Source: a virus
DNA length: 58,847 nt
Strand: one strand, 5' to 3'
IMG/VR virus record: IMGVR_UViG_3300044796_000233
Span: 1 to 58,847 of that record
Part shown: piece by piece, positions 47,777 through 54,215 of the stretch
Numbering within the stretch: the first letter of the stretch is position 1
Layout of the letters: every line of letters begins with the position of its first letter
The notes under the pieces: generated by a model
Told to the model about the DNA's origin: nothing
Database searches by the model: none
Seen by the model: only the letters and a program-made list of their open reading frames with translations
Made by a program: the position numbers and the translations under genes

Positions 47777-49042
47777 TTATTCTCTACGTCTGTTATTCTG
47801 GTTGTATGAAAATCTAACCCTGGTGAAAGTAATCCCGCTGCTAAACTTACTTTTGAGCAGGTACAAGAAATAAGACGCCGCTACGCCGAAGAAGACATAT
47901 CGCAGCATAAGCTGGGAGCACAGTACGGTGTGAGCCAACGAATGGTATCCCTTATAGTAAGAGGAGAGAAATGGCGGCATAAGGACAAATCCTCCCTTGC
48001 CGATACCGGAGAAGGGTGACATGGATCCATTATTGCCGAATGGATTAACATCCACGATCGTTTGTGGCATACCTGCATCTCTGTTCATTGCTGATTCTTC
48101 GATGCGTTGTTTGAGAAACAGGAGTTCCTGAGTGATGACACTGGTGTCGGACTCTTCTTTATCCAACGCGTATTTTGCGGCTCTGCAAATAACATATTGC
48201 AACCAACCGCTGATGCCTGTCGTAGTCGTGTCTGTGTCGGCTAACAGTTCTTTTAATCTTGGAATGTACCACAGCCGAATCGGTTGGTTCGCTGACGGAG
48301 TTGGGATAAATTGAATGTTGTTCCCAAGAAGGCGGTACTCTAGATTAAATACACCGTAGATTGTGGAGGCGCTGTTGGGGTACAGGTAGCGGTTACGATC
48401 AGCAAAATTAAACTGCCTTACCGTCACAAAAGCCTGGTTAGCGGTATTGAGTCCTAGATCCACACCGATTAGCTTATAGAAGGGTGGTGCTACAAAAGTT
48501 CCCTGCCCCGTGATGCCATTGGTATAAGTCTGCACACCGTCTGGCAGTGGGTACAGGAACGTACTGCCGTTGGTGAGGAACTGTACAGGGATTGGCGCTA
48601 CATATTGATCTTCGTACAACGTTATGAGCATATCATACAGCTCAAACATGGCGTTGTTTATGAAATAATTCCATTCCGGTGTAGTCACAAACAAGCTATT
48701 AAGACGATCTGCACGCTGCTGGGCACGCGTTCTGAGCTCACCGAGGGATAGCTCCCCGGTCATGGTCGGAACGACGCTCTGAGAGGCTGTAAATGCGCTA
48801 GAACCGGATCCGTTAACGGCTTGGACTTGGTACCAGTAAGCGGTACCTGAGGTCACCGTGGTGTCAACGTAACTCGACGCAAGCGGGGATCCAGACAGCG
48901 TGGTGATCGTGGTGAAAGTAACGTTATCGAGTGACCGCTGTAGGACATAAGACGTTGCACCGGATGTCTGGTCCCACTGACTAAGGACCTGTCCATTTGC
49001 CTGAGTGACGTAAAAGTTGCTTGGAGTGCTAGGGGCTGCCAT
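47777..49042 (-). CDS. Tail tube/connector-type protein with Fn3 domain and captured C-terminus
   Basis: A 421-residue protein. The first 95 residues form a fibronectin-III-like domain (PSNFYVTQANGQVLSQWDQT, YWYQVQAVNGSG). The following 240 residues resemble podovirus head-to-tail joining proteins (LGELRTRAQQRADRLNS, WNYFINNAMFELYDMLITLY, IRLWYIPRLKELLADTD, NRDAGMPQTIVDV). The last 80 residues, from position 342, are encoded by DNA whose other strand carries a helix-turn-helix fragment (47810-48019). This C-terminus therefore seems to come from a small antisense insertion. Confidence 0.7.
   Translation of the reverse strand: MAAPSTPSNFYVTQANGQVLSQWDQTSGATSYVLQRSLDNVTFTTITTLSGSPLASSYVDTTVTSGTAYWYQVQAVNGSGSSAFTASQSVVPTMTGELSLGELRTRAQQRADRLNSLFVTTPEWNYFINNAMFELYDMLITLYEDQYVAPIPVQFLTNGSTFLYPLPDGVQTYTNGITGQGTFVAPPFYKLIGVDLGLNTANQAFVTVRQFNFADRNRYLYPNSASTIYGVFNLEYRLLGNNIQFIPTPSANQPIRLWYIPRLKELLADTDTTTTGISGWLQYVICRAAKYALDKEESDTSVITQELLFLKQRIEESAMNRDAGMPQTIVDVNPFGNNGSMSPFSGIGKGGFVLMPPFLSSYYKGYHSLAHTVLCSQLMLRYVFFGVAASYFLYLLKSKFSSGITFTRVRFSYNQNNRRRE
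47810..48019 (+). pseudogene. Helix-turn-helix fragment of a mobile nuclease, antisense in the tail gene
   Basis: On the plus strand 69 codons run from just after a TGA to a TGA at 48017-48019, with no start codon. They read SNPGESNPAAKLTFEQVQEI followed by LGAQYGVSQRMVSLIVRGEKW. This is the usual pattern of a DNA-binding helix-turn-helix at the end of HNH homing endonucleases (G-x-NP-x-AKLT...EQV.EIR...YGVSQ..V..I..G..W). No catalytic part is nearby, so it is a remnant, and the tail gene runs through it in antisense. Confidence 0.7.
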
Positions 49043-49056
49043 CTAATCCCTTCTGA

Positions 49057-49127
49057 CCCGGCAGGATCGACTGTTTGAACCTTCCTGCCGGGCGCTTGTG
49101 GTCACGCTGTGAAACCCCGTAGGGGTT
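49057..49127 (-). terminator. Two stem-loops behind the gene at 49126
   Basis: AACCCC-GTA-GGGGTT (49113-49127) starts at the stop codon. CCCGGCAGGA (49057-49066) pairs perfectly with TCCTGCCGGG (49083-49092) over 10 bp. Both are downstream of the gene at 49126-49785 on the minus strand. T runs are short, so they may slow or end transcription partially or protect mRNA ends. Confidence 0.5.
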
Positions 49128-49785
49128 ATGAAGAGGAGCCGACTGGAACGGAGCTGTCGTTCAGATAGAACGTGAGTCCGAGCACGGAGCCGTCCGTAGG
49201 GGCAGTAACAGATCCGCCAGAGTAGCAGGTCATGATGATCTGCTTACCGGCGGTTTGTGGGTTCGTCGAGTTAGAGAGGTTAGAGTCACCAACGACTTCG
49301 ATGTGGTCGATGCCTGATCCACCGGAGTGGAGGGCCTGCACGGTGCCGCCACCAGCGACAGAGGTAGCAGCAGCGATAAACGCTACACCGACGGCGGGGG
49401 TGATGTTGGCAGACAAGCCTGCCGTCTGCCACTGCGCAGCGGTAGTCGATCCCAGGGACGTGATTACGTACGGGACGTGGGCAGTCATGCCTGACGAGAT
49501 GTTGGAGCCGCTCAGCGCCGACACCTGACCGGAGAACCCGCCGAGGTAGGCATTGAAGTTATCCGTGAGAGTAACTACAATGTAACCGGAAGCCGGGTTA
49601 GGGTTCCCGGTAGCCGGTGTCGCTGACGTGTGCATGTACACGCTCTTGACGTAGGCGCCTTTTAGGCTACGGATGCCGAGTCCGTTACCATTCGCGCTGT
49701 CGACGACAAAGTTGCAGTCGATAAGCGTCGGTTTGACGTGGGGGATGTAGATTGATTTGCCGTTAGGGTAGTTGCGATTAGCCAT
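49126..49785 (-). CDS. Conserved podovirus structural protein
   Basis: A 219-residue protein from ATG 49785, with GAGGATAAC before it. The N-terminus (MANRNYPNGKSIYIPHVKPT, DCNFVVDSANGNGLGIRSLK) and the middle (SVYMHTSATPATGNPNPASG, DNFNAYLGGF) are conserved in a family I associate with virion proteins of podovirus-like phages. A head decoration or minor capsid protein is likely. Downstream stem-loops separate it from the tail proteins. Confidence 0.7.
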   Translation of the reverse strand: MANRNYPNGKSIYIPHVKPTLIDCNFVVDSANGNGLGIRSLKGAYVKSVYMHTSATPATGNPNPASGYIVVTLTDNFNAYLGGFSGQVSALSGSNISSGMTAHVPYVITSLGSTTAAQWQTAGLSANITPAVGVAFIAAATSVAGGGTVQALHSGGSGIDHIEVVGDSNLSNSTNPQTAGKQIIMTCYSGGSVTAPTDGSVLGLTFYLNDSSVPVGSSS

Positions 49786-49969
49786 GTTATCCTCGGTTTG
49801 CCTAGTATGAGTACCGGATATACCAGTACTTCTCACCGTGGCGGCCTAGGCACCGACACAGGCGGGGCTCCGAGGATATCCCGAGGCTCCTACTAGTGTG
49901 GTTTCCTTAACTATGGCTAACTTTATTCAAGGATAATCCCGGTGCCGTCCTTAGCACCGGGGCGTCTAA
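49786..49969. other. Spacer with stem-loop and promoter-like motif (site 4)
   Basis: The minus strand reads CCCCGGTGCTAAGGACGGCA then CCGGGATTATCC, a GC-rich stem (CCCGGTGC/GCACCGGG, near 49939-49962) behind the gene at 49970. It is followed by GGAAACCACACTAGTAGGAG (motif at 49895-49903). About 110 bases later the gene at 49785 starts. This layout fits a terminator followed by a late promoter. CCGAGGATATCCCGAGG (near 49870) is another partial palindrome. Confidence 0.5.
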
Positions 49970-50173
49970 CTATCTGTGTTCTTGGGGTAAAGTCGGCTTC
50001 CTTATGACTACACCGCGGGCTTGACGGTACAGTTCTAGGTTGAATATCTCGTGCCAAGGTCGAACACCGTTCGGTAGTAAATATATTTTTGCTCCAGGAC
50101 TTTCTTTTTCTATGCACTGGCATATTTTAGCCAGGTCGCTGTCTTTTGTTGTTCGTTCTATAAAAATATTCAC
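49970..50173 (-). CDS. Unknown small protein (GTG start)
   Basis: A 67-residue protein with a GTG start 3 bases after the previous stop and AAAGGAGA at good distance. Sequence MNIFIERTTKDSDLAKICQC, then IEKESPGAKIYLLPNGVRPW. No motif is recognised. It is the last gene of the accessory patch behind the capsid gene. Confidence 0.5.
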   Translation of the reverse strand: MNIFIERTTKDSDLAKICQCIEKESPGAKIYLLPNGVRPWHEIFNLELYRQARGVVIRKPTLPQEHR

Positions 50174-50175
50174 CG

Positions 50176-50721
50176 TTATTCTCCTTTCGAGAATTTCTCC
50201 ACTAAAGCAGCGATCTCAAGCGCTGTCAAGTTTGCAGGTACCGGGATGTTGATGGGCTTGTCGCCGAGGAGGACGGTCAGGACGATACGTGCGCCGGAAG
50301 TCTGCCATGGACGTGGAGATCGGGCTGCTCGTACCTCAGGGGCGGCCTTAGGGGGCGTAGGCTGCGGCAGCGTTCCAAAGTTGGTTCGGGGACGGAAGCC
50401 CTTTAGCTCGTCTTTGACCTCACCGAGGGCAGCGGCTCCGAGGGACTGTAGCTTGATGCGGATGTCTTTTAAGGCTCGTATGCGTCCCTTATGGTCCTTA
50501 TCGATCTTTCCTACACCGAGATCGGCGAGCAGCTTAAGAACACTGATTATTTTATCGTCACTGTGGTCAAACCCTTGTGCCTTCATGTTACGGGACACTG
50601 ACACCACGGTGAGGTCTTTGCGGGCACGGTGGCGGCTCGCGCACAGTAGTGCGAAGTCTTTGAAGACTGGGTTCTTTTGGACTTCTTGGCTGAGGGCGGT
50701 GACGAGGTCTTTGGTAGTCAT
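50176..50721 (-). CDS. Unknown basic protein
   Basis: A 181-residue protein from ATG 50721 (CAGGAGTAACAGT upstream). The first 100 residues look like a winged-helix region (MTTKDLVTALSQEVQKNPVF, VVSVSRNMKAQGFDHSDDKI, VLKLLADLGVGKIDKD). A Pro-rich basic linker and a C-terminal beta/helix unit (ARIVLTVLLGDKPINIPVPA) follow. A sigma70-type promoter lies directly upstream. It could be a DNA-binding regulator; not proven. Confidence 0.55.
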   Translation of the reverse strand: MTTKDLVTALSQEVQKNPVFKDFALLCASRHRARKDLTVVSVSRNMKAQGFDHSDDKIISVLKLLADLGVGKIDKDHKGRIRALKDIRIKLQSLGAAALGEVKDELKGFRPRTNFGTLPQPTPPKAAPEVRAARSPRPWQTSGARIVLTVLLGDKPINIPVPANLTALEIAALVEKFSKGE

Positions 50722-50764
50722 ACTGTTACTCCTGTTTCTCACCGGGTTATTCCGGCTGATGCAG

Positions 50765-50793
50765 GGTATATTTCAAGTACGATACCAAGTCAA
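50765..50793 (-). promoter_or_regulatory. Sigma70-type promoter
   Basis: Minus strand TTGACT (50788-50793), 17 bases, TATACC (50765-50770). It lies in the 120-base spacer before the gene at 50721, which also contains AGCTCAAATATAAGCT, a short inverted repeat. It would allow expression of the winged-helix-type protein without the late genes. Confidence 0.5.
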
Positions 50794-50863
50794 TGCTTAT
50801 TCGTTACAGCTTATATTTGAGCTGTGTCTTTTTTGACGTCAAAGAGCTAAGCAGGTGTAAAGC

Positions 50864-51445
50864 CTACCTAGTATCACATCCTACGACGACTAGATCGTGG
50901 TCTAAATCAGGCGCGCAGTATACACGTACGGGACCGAAGGAGCAGTGGACATTGGGTGCTGACTTTACTTCCTTCCAATCTTTTGGGCTTACGAATGCGT
51001 AGGTGGGGATAACACCGGTGTCGTTAACAAACTCCTGACACTCTTTAGCAATCCGCTCTTGTACTGTTGTCTCTTCCATCACCTCCATTGCGGCGGGGCT
51101 TGTTATTCCGGCGGGTCTATAATCAACCCCGGTGCCGAATACCATTGCTTCCAGCATCGCTTTTTCGGCTTTTCTCACCGCGTTCTCAGTTAACGCAATA
51201 AATTCCTGCTGTTTATCCGGAGTAAGTGAAGGTGTATCCTTCCAGAAGCGACCTTTGCAGTTCTGAAAAATGTAGTCGTACTGACTAGTAGCTTCCTCTA
51301 GTTTTAGACTATGTTCACCGGTGCTCTTGTTCCAGTGCTCCGTTACAAGCACGGTCTCCTCCCCCTTCTTAACGTCGCACTGGGTGCAGTATTCGAAACG
51401 GTTAGTGATGCCTTCGTATAGTTTCCAAGTGTGGTTGCAGGTCAT
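50864..51445 (-). CDS. Unknown protein with N-terminal zinc-type motif
   Basis: A 193-residue protein. The N-terminus CNHTWKLYEGITNRFEYCTQCD fits a C-x2-H...C-x2-C zinc site. The middle is helical and acidic (ALTENAVRKAEKAMLEAM); the end contains YAFVSPKDWKEVKSAPNVHC. No family is recognised. It overlaps the gene upstream as ATGA. Confidence 0.5.
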   Translation of the reverse strand: MTCNHTWKLYEGITNRFEYCTQCDVKKGEETVLVTEHWNKSTGEHSLKLEEATSQYDYIFQNCKGRFWKDTPSLTPDKQQEFIALTENAVRKAEKAMLEAMVFGTGVDYRPAGITSPAAMEVMEETTVQERIAKECQEFVNDTGVIPTYAFVSPKDWKEVKSAPNVHCSFGPVRVYCAPDLDHDLVVVGCDTR

Positions 51446-51750
51446 AGATTCTCCTCGATCCAGTCGGCGATTTGTGAAAATGATTTAGGTTCTATTTGTG
51501 CGGAAAAACTACCGTCGTTCATAATAACTAATTTATCTTGAGTTGATTGGTCCAAAAAGGAATATTCAACAAAGTCAGATAACCCCTCTAATCTTGGTTG
51601 TGCTATGCCTATTTCGCATGCGACACCGAGGCAACAATAGGCGAAGCCGTCCTTGTCCTCTGTCATTAGCGTTAACCTCCCTTGGCGGTATTTTCCGCTG
51701 CGTAGTGCTTCGATCCATTGTTTTTTTACACCGAGGTTGAGTTTGTTCAT
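51442..51750 (-). CDS. Conserved phage protein with CCLGVACE motif
   Basis: A 102-residue protein. The stretch WIEALRSGKYRQGRLTLMTE then FAYCCLGVACEI is a well-known pattern in phage proteins of unknown function. The C-terminus (KSFSQIADWIEENL) is a helix. The start lies directly behind alanine-rich copy 3, whose last codons provide GGAGATAAT as the ribosome binding site, as at 8753. Confidence 0.65.
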   Translation of the reverse strand: MNKLNLGVKKQWIEALRSGKYRQGRLTLMTEDKDGFAYCCLGVACEIGIAQPRLEGLSDFVEYSFLDQSTQDKLVIMNDGSFSAQIEPKSFSQIADWIEENL

Positions 51751-51751
51751 A

Positions 51752-52312
51752 TTATCTCCAGTACTTAAGGATGATTGTTCGGATTAGTTTTTCTTGCTTG
51801 TTACGGTCGGCGACGGCGTTGGCGGCGCGGGCGGCGCGGGCGGCGTTGGCGGCGTAGGCGGCGGCGGCGGCGTGGGCGGCGTTGGTGGCGGCGCGGGCGG
51901 TGCCGTAGGTGGCGGCGTAGGCGTAGGCGGCGTAGGCGGCGGCGTAGGCGGCGGCGTAGGCGGCGGCGTCGGCGGCGTCGGCGGCGTCGGCGGCGTCGGC
52001 GGCGTAGCGGGCCTCGTAGGCGGCGTCCTTATCTCCACTTCTCGCTGCTTCAATAGCTTTACGTGGTCTGTCATCGTTAGGATTGGCGTTCTCGTAGATG
52101 TGTAAAACGCTTTCAGCAATGTCAGCAGCTGCTAGCACTACTTTTTCTTTTTGCATCAGCCGAAACGCTACCCATAACTTATCGTCATGCGTAATGTGTT
52201 TCAATCCCATGAATTGCCGATGCGTAAAGCTACGATCCCCGTAGTGCTTCAGGTAATTTTCCCATCTATCGTTACAAGGACTTAATGCGATGATTGTGTG
52301 CTTGTTAAGCAT
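51752..52312 (-). CDS. Ala-rich Imm5-like protein, copy 3
   Basis: A 186-residue paralogue of 7930-8433 and 8755-9240, far from them in the late region. ATG 52312 follows GGAG; a TTG at 52327 is spurious. N-terminus MLNKHTIIALSPCNDRWENY, signature NDDRPRKAIEAARSGDKDAA. The longest Ala tract (DAADAADAADAAAYAAAYAA...) is followed by the shared end KQEKLIRTIILKYWR. Its Ala tract is coded mostly by GCC/GCG-containing repeats, so other frames stay open. Confidence 0.6.
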   Translation of the reverse strand: MLNKHTIIALSPCNDRWENYLKHYGDRSFTHRQFMGLKHITHDDKLWVAFRLMQKEKVVLAAADIAESVLHIYENANPNDDRPRKAIEAARSGDKDAAYEARYAADAADAADAADAAAYAAAYAAAYAAYAYAATYGTARAATNAAHAAAAAYAANAARAARAANAVADRNKQEKLIRTIILKYWR

Positions 52313-52323
52313 GTTTTTACTCC

Positions 52324-52443
52324 TCAAATAAGATTACTAATAGTGGCGATAGCGATAATGACTACGATCCAAGGACCGCAGATTCGCACAAGGAGGGTTG
52401 GGATGTAAAGGGCGACTATTGCGAGAAAGATTAGTGTCTTCAT
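52324..52443 (-). CDS. 39-residue membrane peptide
   Basis: A short frame MKTLIFLAIVALYIPTLLVR, ICGPWIVVIIAIATISNLI: two hydrophobic segments divided by a short polar loop. It ends with the TGA that overlaps the ribosome binding site (TTTGAGGAG) of alanine-rich copy 3. No clear Shine-Dalgarno lies upstream. A pairing of small membrane peptide and the Imm5-like protein is intriguing but only positional. Confidence 0.45.
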   Translation of the reverse strand: MKTLIFLAIVALYIPTLLVRICGPWIVVIIAIATISNLI

Positions 52444-52483
52444 GTCTAAAGCATAGACTAGTGCATACACCGTGTAAAGTGTG

Positions 52484-52684
52484 TCATTTCTTCACTTCCC
52501 AGTTTTTGGAGAGGATGTCTACCACGGTGAGGTGGGTCACCGACAGGAACCACTCAGGGTCGAGCCAGGTATGAGGGGACACGTAGCTGAAGCTGCTGGT
52601 GTACGGATCTTTGTTACTGATACACCAGGTGCGTCCGGGGAGACGGATGGGTTTACCGGTTTTGAGGGCTTTGCGGAGGGTCAT
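52484..52684 (-). CDS. Small phage protein with DIL-x-NWEV end
   Basis: A 66-residue protein, MTLRKALKTGKPIRLPGRTW at the N-terminus and VVDILSKNWEVKK at the C-terminus. The frame A-x-x-GK-x-I-R...DIL-x-DWEV is a frequent pattern in phage proteins, including the DUF2829 (Tad2-type) proteins, but this one is shorter and the similarity is weak. Function is open. Confidence 0.45.
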   Translation of the reverse strand: MTLRKALKTGKPIRLPGRTWCISNKDPYTSSFSYVSPHTWLDPEWFLSVTHLTVVDILSKNWEVKK

Positions 52685-52687
52685 GGG

Positions 52688-53263
52688 TTACTTCTTAGGA
52701 ATAAGGGCTATAAAGGGGTTTGTCCCGTTAGTAAGATTCATGTGAAGAGAGCACAGCTGGTCACGTAAGTGTTTTTGATCATGACATAGCTGATAAACCA
52801 CCGGAATACCGGGTGTTAGGTTGCACATCCAGCAATCTTTCTCGTCCACTAAGCGTAGCTTGATTAAGTCAGTCATAGGTTCATCTCGATCATGTTTGGC
52901 TGCTTTCTTGTCTGTTCTAAACTTTATATAGGCACGAACGTCGTGACCCATACAACCCCAATTTATCAATGCCTTGGAGAAATCTTTTTCCTTTAAAGGC
53001 CGTCCTAGCTTAGTTTCAACGCACGATAAACAGAGATACTGGTGTTTTGTATCCTTAGTCACTTTTTTCCACAAAGAATTTAACAGCATGTAGGGTTCAT
53101 CTGGGTTGCCGCAAGAGTCACAGCCTGATCTGCTATAAGGTCGTTTAGTCTCAGACCAGTACAAATGTATTACTGCTAGTAGATTTTCCTCTTCAACACC
53201 GGCTTTGGTGGCTGTGCAGTAAATACACATATCAGAATCGTAATGCATACAGTACCTAGTCAT
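52688..53263 (-). CDS. Cys/His-rich protein, possible nuclease
   Basis: A 191-residue protein from ATG 53263 (AAGGAC upstream), just after the GIY-YIG gene stop. It has several Cys pairs (MCIYCTATK, SGCDSCGNPDEPYM, YLCLSCVETKLGRP, CWMCNLTPG) and ends with QLCHDQKHLRDQLCSLHMNL, which could be part of an HNH-type zinc site, but no clear DH motif appears. A mobile nuclease or a zinc-binding DNA protein is possible. Confidence 0.5.
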   Translation of the reverse strand: MTRYCMHYDSDMCIYCTATKAGVEEENLLAVIHLYWSETKRPYSRSGCDSCGNPDEPYMLLNSLWKKVTKDTKHQYLCLSCVETKLGRPLKEKDFSKALINWGCMGHDVRAYIKFRTDKKAAKHDRDEPMTDLIKLRLVDEKDCWMCNLTPGIPVVYQLCHDQKHLRDQLCSLHMNLTNGTNPFIALIPKK

Positions 53264-53267
53264 AAAG

Positions 53268-54101
53268 TTAGTCCTTATCTTTAAGGTACCGGAAATGTTT
53301 ACCGCCTGCAACTTTTATTGTACCTTTTATCTGCAGATATATGCTCTGTCTATTTACACCCAGTGCCTTTGAAGCCTCTGTCAAACCTTCAAACACCTGC
53401 CCAGTCTCTATGCATTCAACTTTTTTGGTATTAGCTGGTTTCTTGCCTAACTTCGTGGCTCGCATCTTGGCTCGAACTTCGGTTGTGTATTGATCCTTGT
53501 GAGCTTCGGTCCAAGCCTCACCGGTGGGCAGTTCGCGTTTCCGGTAGGCTTTGTGTAGGTTATCTAAGGCTTCGCCGGTTCGTTTCTGACCTACGTTTGG
53601 GTTGACGTATCCAGGAACCTCGTAAGCTGCCTTACGGGCCTTCCCTACCTTGAGCTTTTGTGCTTCCGACATAGGAATGCCTTTGTTGGGAGGTGTCTTA
53701 CCTTTTAGCTTTGGATAATTTCTTGCTTGGTATTCCGGATCTTTGTGCAAAGCAACCATTGTGTCAGAGATTCGTTCTCTGACTTCCTCGGCCATTTCTC
53801 CATTCATGTGACCACCGACAGTCTGATTGTACCCATTCGGAACCATAGTCCCTAGAAGTTTGATGTAAAACCGCTCCCGTTCATTAAGATGGTCACAGTC
53901 TCTGCATTCTTCTAAAACTTCCCACACAAAATCTCCGGAACCGTACTCACTTATAGCTTTGTGAATAGGAGCTGGATAAATAACATCTGCAATATTAGCG
54001 GCGGCTCTTAGATGCTCTCCCCTCCTAGTATTTAAAGAGCGCGAAGTTTGGCCAATATAAGACTTACCAGTACTGACGTTAGTGGCTTTGTAAATAATCA
54101 T
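53268..54101 (-). CDS. GIY-YIG homing endonuclease with NUMOD repeats
   Basis: A 277-residue nuclease. GIY-YIG core: IYKATNVSTGKSYIGQTSRS, RRGEHLRAA (Arg) and NERERFYIKLLG (Glu). Then GYNQTVGG and a run of NUMOD-type DNA-binding units (KLKGKTPPNKGIPMSEAQKL, VGQKRTGEALDNLHKAYR). The C-terminal IENR-like domain is KKVECIETGQVFEGLTEASK with ALGVNRQSIYLQIKG. It has its own promoter and GGAG site and follows the capsid terminator, so it can be expressed on its own. Confidence 0.9.
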   Translation of the reverse strand: MIIYKATNVSTGKSYIGQTSRSLNTRRGEHLRAAANIADVIYPAPIHKAISEYGSGDFVWEVLEECRDCDHLNERERFYIKLLGTMVPNGYNQTVGGHMNGEMAEEVRERISDTMVALHKDPEYQARNYPKLKGKTPPNKGIPMSEAQKLKVGKARKAAYEVPGYVNPNVGQKRTGEALDNLHKAYRKRELPTGEAWTEAHKDQYTTEVRAKMRATKLGKKPANTKKVECIETGQVFEGLTEASKALGVNRQSIYLQIKGTIKVAGGKHFRYLKDKD

Positions 54102-54118
54102 AAATGTCTCCTATTGCC

Positions 54119-54146
54119 AGTATGATCTAGGGGACAAAAATGTCAA
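54119..54146 (-). promoter_or_regulatory. Sigma70-type promoter for the GIY-YIG gene
   Basis: Minus strand TTGACA (54141-54146), 16 bases, CATACT (54119-54124), followed by ATAGGAG and the ATG at 54101. It lies directly behind the capsid terminator. This separates nuclease expression from late transcription. Confidence 0.55.
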
Positions 54147-54157
54147 GTATCTGTAAT

Positions 54158-54187
54158 AAAAAAAGGCCAGGACTTTCGATCCTGGCC
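54158..54187 (-). terminator. Rho-independent terminator after the capsid gene
   Basis: Minus strand GGCCAGGA-TCGAAAG-TCCTGGCC followed by seven T. The stem has 8 GC-rich pairs (54180-54187 with 54165-54172), and the T run is at 54158-54164. It is 29 bases behind the capsid stop. It is the clearest terminator in the window and would set a high level for capsid mRNA relative to the following genes. Confidence 0.9.
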
Positions 54188-54215
54188 TCAAAATCAAATG
54201 ATTTTAACTAGTTAT

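Noticed and set aside
49057-49092. Possible tRNA 3' half (GGTTCAAA within a GC stem)
   Set aside because: The 10-bp stem has a 16-base loop, no T-stem of 5 bp around TTCAAAC and no D or anticodon arm nearby; it is a stem-loop behind the gene at 49126.
51775-52119. Arg-rich, Gly-Val-rich and Pro-Thr-rich frames over the alanine repeats (also at 7962-8226 and 8787-9063)
   Set aside because: Short GCC/GCG repeat units keep all frames open. Only the minus-strand frame with the conserved N- and C-terminal segments is shared as a protein by the three copies.
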